A program made the position numbers and the translations under genes. A model generated the notes under the pieces. It was not told where the DNA came from and searched no databases. It saw only the letters and a program-made list of their open reading frames with translations. From Paramesorhizobium leguminum (GTDB taxonomy: Bacteria; Pseudomonadota; Alphaproteobacteria; Rhizobiales; Rhizobiaceae): a DNA stretch of 64,000 nt. Numbering within the stretch: the stretch's first letter is position 1; each line of letters begins with the position of its first letter. The DNA is taken from assembly GCF_003217235.1 (NCBI RefSeq), contig NZ_QJTF01000008.1, positions 93,877-157,876 of the forward strand, written 5' to 3'. Below are positions 59,214 to 64,000 of the stretch, piece by piece.

Positions 59214-59350
59214 TCTCTGTTGCTTTTTCCGCTGATATAATGGGAATATCTCCTGACAGGCACGAAAAAATCACGTGCCTTCGCCCGAAGGCTGAACCAA
59301 AAAAGAAGATGGGGAACAGCCGGGCAATAAACAAAAGGGGTCTAGACAAA

Positions 59351-60151
59351 ATGCGTATCATGAAGCGTTTCGCTCTTGCAGCGTCCGCGGCCGCCGTTGC
59401 TTTGACGATGGGCGCGATTGCAATGAACACCGCCCAGGCGGAAGACAAGCTGAAGCTGACCATCGCCTCCGAAGGAGCCTATCCGCCCTTCAACACGCTG
59501 ACGCCCGACGGCAAGCTGGAAGGCTTCGACATCGATATCGCCAAGGCACTTTGCGATCAGATGAAAGCGGAATGCACCTTCGTCACCCAGGATTGGGACG
59601 GCGCGATTCCCGCTCTGCAGGCCGGCAAGTTCGATGCTTTTATCGCGTCGATGTCCATCACGCCTGAGCGCGAAAAGCAGGTCGATTTCTCCAAAAAATA
59701 CTACAACACGCCGCCGGCGGTCATCGCGCCGAAGGGTTCCGGCATCAAGGGCGCAACCAAGGAAGCGCTTGCCGGCAAGACAATCGGCGGCCAGGGAGCC
59801 ACCACTCACGTAACCTATGCGGAAAAGACCTTCACCGACAGCACGGTCAAGTCCTATCCGACCGCCGAGGAGTATTTCCTCGATCTCACCAATGGCCGTA
59901 TCGATGCGGCCACCGACGATATCGTCGTGCTCAAGAAGTTCCTGAGCACGCCGGAAGGCGCCTGCTGCGAGGTCGTCGGCACCATCAAGCCGGTTGACGA
60001 GATTCACGGCCCCGGCGCTGGTGTCGCGATCAAGAAGGGTCGTCCTGAACTCGTAGCCAAGTTCAACGAAGCCATCGCCGCCATCCGCGCCAATGGCGAG
60101 TACAAGAAGATCAACGACAAGTACTTCGATTTCGACGCCTACGGCGAGTGA
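59351..60151 (+). CDS. Basic amino acid-type ABC transporter substrate-binding protein, copy 1
   Basis: 266 residues. Signal peptide ends near AQAEDKL. It belongs to the SBP family 3 (lysine/arginine/ornithine/histidine type): ASEGAYPPFNTLTPDGKLEGFDIDIAKALC, TQDWDGAIPALQAGKFDAFIASMSITPERE, DLTNGRIDAATDD. The ligand is not certain. Compared with copy 2 it has GGQGATTH where family members usually have GVQxGT. It has its own terminator and is followed by copy 2. Confidence 0.92.
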   Translation: MRIMKRFALAASAAAVALTMGAIAMNTAQAEDKLKLTIASEGAYPPFNTLTPDGKLEGFDIDIAKALCDQMKAECTFVTQDWDGAIPALQAGKFDAFIASMSITPEREKQVDFSKKYYNTPPAVIAPKGSGIKGATKEALAGKTIGGQGATTHVTYAEKTFTDSTVKSYPTAEEYFLDLTNGRIDAATDDIVVLKKFLSTPEGACCEVVGTIKPVDEIHGPGAGVAIKKGRPELVAKFNEAIAAIRANGEYKKINDKYFDFDAYGE

Positions 60152-60172
60152 TCGGTGGTTTGATCTGGAATG

Positions 60173-60208
60173 AAAAGCGGCGGAAAGCGATTTCCGCCGC
60201 TTTTTTAT
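60173..60208 (+). terminator. Rho-independent terminator of SBP copy 1
   Basis: AAAAGCGGCGGAAA and TTTCCGCCGCTTTTTTT, perfect stem, loop GCGA, T-run of seven. Closely related to the terminator after copy 2. Confidence 0.9.
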
Positions 60209-60413
60209 TGCCTTCTAGCCAGTCATTTCGAGGATGACGCGCGAAGCGGCTTTTTTACCCGCACAGCCCAACGCGCTAAAATCTATTGCTTTTGTAGTGA
60301 AAATAGTGGGAATATTATTTTTCGTACGCGGACTTCCGCGTATCCATGCTCGAAGGCTGAATAAAAACAAACGGGGACTAGGCCGGAGCTTGAGTATTAG
60401 GAGGTGCAGACAA

Positions 60414-61214
60414 ATGCACATTATGAAGCGTTTCGCCCTTGCGGCGTCCGCGGCTATTGTCGTCTTGACGATGGGCGCGATTGCAATGGACACCGCCCAG
60501 GCGGCGGACAAGCTGAAACTGACCATCGCCTCCGAAGGCGCTTATCCCCCCTTCAACACGCTTTCCCCCGACGGCAAGCTGGAAGGCTTCGATATCGATA
60601 TCGCCAAGGCCCTTTGCGATCAGATGAAGGCCGATTGCACCTTCGTCACGCAGGATTGGGATGGCGCGATCCCTGCATTGCAGGCCGGCAAATTCGATGC
60701 CTTCATCGCGGTCATGTCGATCACGCCGGAACGGGAGAAGCAGATCGATTTCACCAATAAATATATGAGCACGCCGCCGGCCGTCGTTGCGCCCAAGGAT
60801 ACCGACATCAAGGGCGTCACCAAGGAAGACCTCGCCGGCAAGACGATCGGCGTGCAGGGAGCGACCACTTTTTCCAATTTTTCGGAAAAAACCTATCCTG
60901 ACAGCTCGATCAAATCCTACCCGACCGCCGAGGAATATCAGCTGGATCTCGCCAATGGGCGTCTCGATGCCGCGGTTGACGACCGCGTCGTGATCGACAA
61001 CTGGCTGAAAACGGCCGACGGCGCCTGCTGCAAGATCGTCGGCATGCCCAAGGCGGACCCTGCGATTTTCGGTCCCGGCATGGGCATCGCCATCAAGAAG
61101 GGGCGCCCTGAACTTGTCAAAAAGTTCAACGACGCCATCGCCGCCATCCGCGCCAATGGCACATATAAGAAAATCAACGACAAGTACTTCGATTTCGATG
61201 TCTACGGCGATTGA
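60414..61214 (+). CDS. Basic amino acid-type ABC transporter substrate-binding protein, copy 2
   Basis: 266 residues, paralogue of copy 1 in tandem. Signal peptide ends near AQAADKL. ASEGAYPPFNTLSPDGKLEGF, KTIGVQGATTFSNFSEK and NGRLDAAVDDRVVIDNW match family 3. ATG at 60414 has GGAGG 9 bases upstream. The stretch before it (60279-60320) resembles the stretch before copy 1 (59218-59250), so leader, gene and terminator were duplicated together. Confidence 0.93.
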   Translation: MHIMKRFALAASAAIVVLTMGAIAMDTAQAADKLKLTIASEGAYPPFNTLSPDGKLEGFDIDIAKALCDQMKADCTFVTQDWDGAIPALQAGKFDAFIAVMSITPEREKQIDFTNKYMSTPPAVVAPKDTDIKGVTKEDLAGKTIGVQGATTFSNFSEKTYPDSSIKSYPTAEEYQLDLANGRLDAAVDDRVVIDNWLKTADGACCKIVGMPKADPAIFGPGMGIAIKKGRPELVKKFNDAIAAIRANGTYKKINDKYFDFDVYGD

Positions 61215-61240
61215 TCGAGAAGGGACTTGATGAATGAGCG

Positions 61241-61275
61241 AAAAGCGGTGGAAGCAATTTCCGCCGCTTTTTTTT
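61241..61275 (+). terminator. Rho-independent terminator of SBP copy 2
   Basis: AAAAGCGGTGGAA and TTTCCGCCGCTTTTTTTT, one G-T mismatch in the stem, strong T-run. It lies between copy 2 and the permeases, so read-through is required if they share a promoter. Confidence 0.88.
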
Positions 61276-61354
61276 GAAAAAGCCGGTTCATTTTGGCCTC
61301 GCCTTGGGATAAACGCCAGACTGGCTCGGAAGAGGCCTAAAAGGGAAAAGGCGG

Positions 61355-62080
61355 ATGGAATATTACGCGAGGCTCTTGAGCTTCGGCGAAGGGGGCTGGG
61401 GAACGAGCATAGCGCATGGCGTGCTCATCACGATTTCGCTCGCTCTGGCGACCTTGCCTTTCGGCCTTTTAATCGGCTTTCTCGTTGCTCTCGGGCAACA
61501 ATCCAAGGAGCGCTCGGTAAGGCTCGCCGCCGGCATTTATACCACGGTGTTCCGTGGCCTGCCGGAACTCCTCACCATGTTCCTCATCTATTTCGGCGCG
61601 CAGATCGGTCTGGAAAAACTCGTCGCAATATTGGGGATCGATGCCAGGATCGAGATCAATTCCTTTGCCGCCGGCATGCTGGCGCTGGGCGTGGTCTTCT
61701 CTTCCTATGCGAGCGAGGTTTTCCTCTCCGCCTTCCGCGCCATTCCGGCGGGGCAATATGAGGCGGGCTACGCCATCGGCCTTTCGAACCGGCTGACCAT
61801 GCGCAAGATCATCCTGCCGCAACTCACCCGCATCGCGCTGCCGGGGTTGGCGAATCTCTGGATGGTTCTTCTCAAGGATACCTCGTTCATTTCAGTCATC
61901 GGCCTTGCCGACATCATGCGCCAGACCGGCATCGCGGCCCGCGTCACCAAGGAGGCTTTCCTGTTCTACGGCATAGCCTGCCTGCTCTATCTTGCCCTCG
62001 CCATCATCTCGTCCTTCTTCATCATCCGCATTGAGAACTGGGCGTATCAGAGCCAAAACATGGGAAAAGGGCGCGCCTGA
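61355..62080 (+). CDS. Polar amino acid ABC transporter permease, HisQ type
   Basis: 241 residues and about five membrane helices. HGVLITISLALATLPFGLLIGFLVALG, VFRGLPELLTMFLIYFGAQ and the EAA loop QYEAGYAIGLSNRLTMRKIILPQ are diagnostic. It forms the channel with the next permease. Its stop and the next ATG overlap by one base. Confidence 0.94.
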   Translation: MEYYARLLSFGEGGWGTSIAHGVLITISLALATLPFGLLIGFLVALGQQSKERSVRLAAGIYTTVFRGLPELLTMFLIYFGAQIGLEKLVAILGIDARIEINSFAAGMLALGVVFSSYASEVFLSAFRAIPAGQYEAGYAIGLSNRLTMRKIILPQLTRIALPGLANLWMVLLKDTSFISVIGLADIMRQTGIAARVTKEAFLFYGIACLLYLALAIISSFFIIRIENWAYQSQNMGKGRA

Positions 62081-62910
62081 TGACGACCGTAACCTCCTCC
62101 GACGAGGCAGTCCTGCGCCCTCCCGCCCTTCCCCATCGGTGGACGCGCGCGCGTGTGGCCGGCTATTTCCTCGTTGGCCTGTGGCTGGCGTTTTTCATCG
62201 GCCTGGCCATTTATCTCTATGGCGCCTGGAATATCGGCCTCATCGAGACCTATGGCCCGAAATACTGGTCCGGCCTTAAGACGACGCTCACGCTCGTCGC
62301 CATCTCCTTTCTGCTCGGCATGATCATCTCGATTCCCGTCGCTATTGCAGGCCTGTCGAAGAACCGTTTCGCGCGTCGGCTTTCCGGCGGATATGTCTAT
62401 TTTTTCCGCGGGACACCGCTCCTGGCTCAAGTGTTCCTCATCTATTACGGGCTCGGCTCCTTCCGCCCGCAATTGCAGGATCTGGGGTTGTGGGGTTTCT
62501 TCCGCGATGCCTGGAGCTGCGCGATCCTCGCCTTCACGCTCAACACCGCCGCCTACCAGGCGGTAATACTGCGCGGCGCCATCAAAAGCGTGTCGACCGG
62601 CCAATGGGAAGCCGCTTCCGCGCTGGGGCTTTCCAAGCGGGTCACGTTCTGGAAAATCATCCTGCCGCAGGCGCTGATCGTCGCGCTGCGCCCCTACGGC
62701 AACGAATTGATCCTGCTTCTCAAGGGATCGGCCATCGTCGCCATCATCACAATCTATGATCTGATGGGCGAGACGCGCCGCGCCTATGCGCAGACCTTCG
62801 ATTTCCAGACTTACTTATGGGCCGCTGTCATCTATTTCGTGATTGTGGAGCTGATCCGCAATCTGTGGGATTGGATAGAACGGCGCCTGACACGTCACCT
62901 CATCCGCTGA
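62080..62910 (+). CDS. Polar amino acid ABC transporter permease, HisM type
   Basis: 276 residues. GLKTTLTLVAISFLLGMIISIPVAIAG, VYFFRGTPLLAQVFLIYYGLG and the EAA loop GQWEAASALGLSKRVTFWKIILPQ. It completes the permease pair. The expected ATP-binding gene is not next; a glutathione S-transferase follows instead. Confidence 0.94.
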   Translation: MTTVTSSDEAVLRPPALPHRWTRARVAGYFLVGLWLAFFIGLAIYLYGAWNIGLIETYGPKYWSGLKTTLTLVAISFLLGMIISIPVAIAGLSKNRFARRLSGGYVYFFRGTPLLAQVFLIYYGLGSFRPQLQDLGLWGFFRDAWSCAILAFTLNTAAYQAVILRGAIKSVSTGQWEAASALGLSKRVTFWKIILPQALIVALRPYGNELILLLKGSAIVAIITIYDLMGETRRAYAQTFDFQTYLWAAVIYFVIVELIRNLWDWIERRLTRHLIR

Positions 62911-62929
62911 AACTTTAGGGAATCCGGAC

Positions 62930-63550
62930 ATGCTGAAAATCTGGGGCAGGCCCAACTCGACCAATGTCAAGAAAGCGCTTTGGACGGCGGAGGAGCTTGG
63001 CCTCGCCTATGAAAACATTCCCGCGGGCGGTGCCTATGGCGTCGTCGATACGCCCGAATTTCGCGCGCTCAACGCCAATGGCCTCGTGCCTGTTATCGAA
63101 GATGATGGCTTCGTTCTGTGGGAATCAAACACCATCGTGCGCTATCTCACGGCGAAATACGGGACGGATACGCTCTGGATTGACGATGTGGAGCACCGCG
63201 CGCAGGCGGAAAAATGGATGGATTGGGCGAGCACCAAGCTGAACAACCCGTTCCGCGATATCATCTGGCACACGCTGCGTTTGCCCGAGAACCAGCGCGA
63301 CCCGGCTGTTCTGGCCGCAGGCGTCATAGCGTTCGCCAAGGCACTGGAAGTACCGGAAAAGGCGCTGGCAAGCCAGCCATGGCTTTCCGGAATAGAATTC
63401 GGCATCGGCGACATTCCATTGGGCGTTTATGCCTATGCGTGGTTTGAGCTTCCGCTCGATCGGCCGGATTTCCCGAACTTCGCCGCCTGGTACGAACGGC
63501 TGAAACAGCGCCCGGCTTATGCGACAAGCGTCCTGACACCGCTTACATAG
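62930..63550 (+). CDS. Glutathione S-transferase
   Basis: 206 residues. The N-terminal thioredoxin-like domain has WGRPNSTNVKKALWTAEELGLAYENIPAG (SxN catalytic type), NANGLVPVIEDDGFVLWESNTIVRYL, and a helical C-terminal domain with IEFGIGDIPLGVYAYAWF. It probably conjugates or reduces small electrophiles with glutathione. It stands apart from the transporter by 19 bases and may be co-transcribed. Confidence 0.9.
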   Translation: MLKIWGRPNSTNVKKALWTAEELGLAYENIPAGGAYGVVDTPEFRALNANGLVPVIEDDGFVLWESNTIVRYLTAKYGTDTLWIDDVEHRAQAEKWMDWASTKLNNPFRDIIWHTLRLPENQRDPAVLAAGVIAFAKALEVPEKALASQPWLSGIEFGIGDIPLGVYAYAWFELPLDRPDFPNFAAWYERLKQRPAYATSVLTPLT

Positions 63551-63658
63551 AAACATCACCAAAACGCCGCAGCCTTGATCTGTCGTGTTCTCGGGCTTGC
63601 CCCGAAAACAACGGCTAGAGCATTTCATTTTTAGGTTGAAACGGTGATATTCTTTTAT

Positions 63659-63897
63659 CGGTGCGGACTGTTTCACCGTTGAGGCATGGATTCCTGTGAC
63701 AAGCACAGGATGACGGCAATATGGCTTTTGACACAAGCCTAAACATTTCGGCCTGCAAGACGATGAAGTTTCAGGCGAAAAACCCTCTCTTCCGTCATTC
63801 CTGTGCTTGTCACAGGAATCCATGCCTCAACCTATCCATTCACGACAACGGCGCAAAAGGACACCAAGTGATTCCATCAAAAGAGGAAGCTCTCTAG
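63659..63897. repeat. ~240-bp repeat with internal inverted arms, copy 2 (inverted)
   Basis: From CGGTGCGGACTG to TCTCTAG, the reverse complement of the element at 48125-48364 apart from a few substitutions and a one-base deletion near 63710. Again no coding capacity. The adjacent IS begins immediately after it. Confidence 0.88.
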
Positions 63898-63898
63898 G

Positions 63899-64000
63899 TG
63901 TTTAGTCCCAGACTTTAATGGTGCATTCTTTTCTCAGGAATGGAAGGAATCATTATGGGCCAGTTTCTCCATGGGAGCGCCACGACGACTGAGGCAGTCC
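63899..64000 (+). mobile_element. Left part of an IS481-like insertion sequence
   Basis: TGTTTAGTCCCAGACTTT directly abuts the 240-bp repeat and looks like an IS end; a transposase start follows 56 bases later. The other end and its inverted repeat are outside the window, so the boundary is inferred. Confidence 0.6.
63955..64000 (+). CDS. IS481-like transposase, N-terminal fragment
   Basis: Only 15 codons are in the window: MGQFLHGSATTTEAV. This matches the start of IS481-type transposases that occur in Brucella and Bartonella relatives (MGQxLHGSATTTEA then a helix-turn-helix). GGAAGGA lies about 8 bases upstream. Whether the gene is intact cannot be seen. Confidence 0.75.
   Translation, partial: MGQFLHGSATTTEAV

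Noticed and set aside
63125..63823. 232-residue minus-strand frame over the GST gene and 240-bp repeat
   Set aside because: It is a shadow of the GST gene and runs into a non-coding repeat; it has no domain signature.

Overview
This window looks like chromosomal DNA of an alphaproteobacterium of the order Hyphomicrobiales (Rhizobiales), close to the Brucella/Ochrobactrum and Phyllobacterium group. The evidence is GC-rich coding, an RNase E with the alphaproteobacterial S1-domain insertion, a Pcs-type phosphatidylcholine synthase, and the rhizobial gene neighbourhoods PBP1A-amidase-rne, aroQ-accB-accC-aat, tpiA-secG-pyrG-kdsA-eno and ppiD-trpD-trpC-moaC-moeA. Several families of short palindromic repeats typical of these genomes are also present. 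I cannot assign a genus from sequence alone.

Layout. 1-5 kb holds cell-wall genes (start of PBP1A, an AmiC-type amidase) divergent from rne. 5-8.7 kb is a small accessory/stress block (CBS protein, phosphoribosyltransferase, DUF2267, DUF3175, an AT-rich DMT exporter and a Cys-rich mini-protein). 8.7-15.5 kb is housekeeping: aminotransferase, M48 protease with TPRs, DsbA-like oxidoreductase, aroQ, accBC and aat. 15.5-18 kb has a VapBC toxin-antitoxin pair and a LysR/NmrA-like divergent pair. 18-23 kb is a BMP-type (nucleoside-like) ABC transporter operon. 23-25 kb holds two tandem quinone oxidoreductases. 25-27.7 kb has pcs, a UbiH-family hydroxylase and hspQ. 27.8-35.5 kb is a minus-strand run: tpiA, secG, an L,D-transpeptidase, pyrG, kdsA, an alpha/beta hydrolase and eno. 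35.7-42.4 kb is a plus-strand run: ppiD, trpD, trpC, moaC, moeA and a D-amino-acid transaminase-like gene. 42.4-43.5 kb has a second VapBC pair, tRNA-Val(CAC) and a small membrane protein.

43.6-48.1 kb is the Anbu (ancestral proteasome-like peptidase) operon: circularly permuted ATP-grasp, alpha-E, transglutaminase and Anbu. Between the first two genes lies an inserted cassette: a four-helix-bundle (23S rRNA intervening-sequence-protein family) gene preceded by 13 perfect tandem heptamers and followed by inverted copies of the same heptamer. An AT-rich orphan beta-propeller gene follows, directly after a roughly 240-bp repeat whose inverted second copy sits at the far end of the window beside an IS481-like insertion sequence.

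49.5-64 kb contains a large L,D-transpeptidase, class I fumarase, a MarR/hydrolase divergent pair with a perfect 18-bp palindromic operator candidate, a pyridoxamine-oxidase-like protein, DUF971, the molybdenum-cofactor genes moaA, mobA and mobB, a DMT transporter, a duplicated pair of basic-amino-acid-type binding proteins with two permeases but no ATPase gene, a glutathione S-transferase, and the start of the IS.

The strongest unusual signals are the heptamer-flanked four-helix-bundle cassette inside the Anbu operon and a possible gene-less relative of it at 57052-57132, the two repeat families present as inverted pairs, the tandem duplications, and the two vapBC loci that share an operator-like motif.
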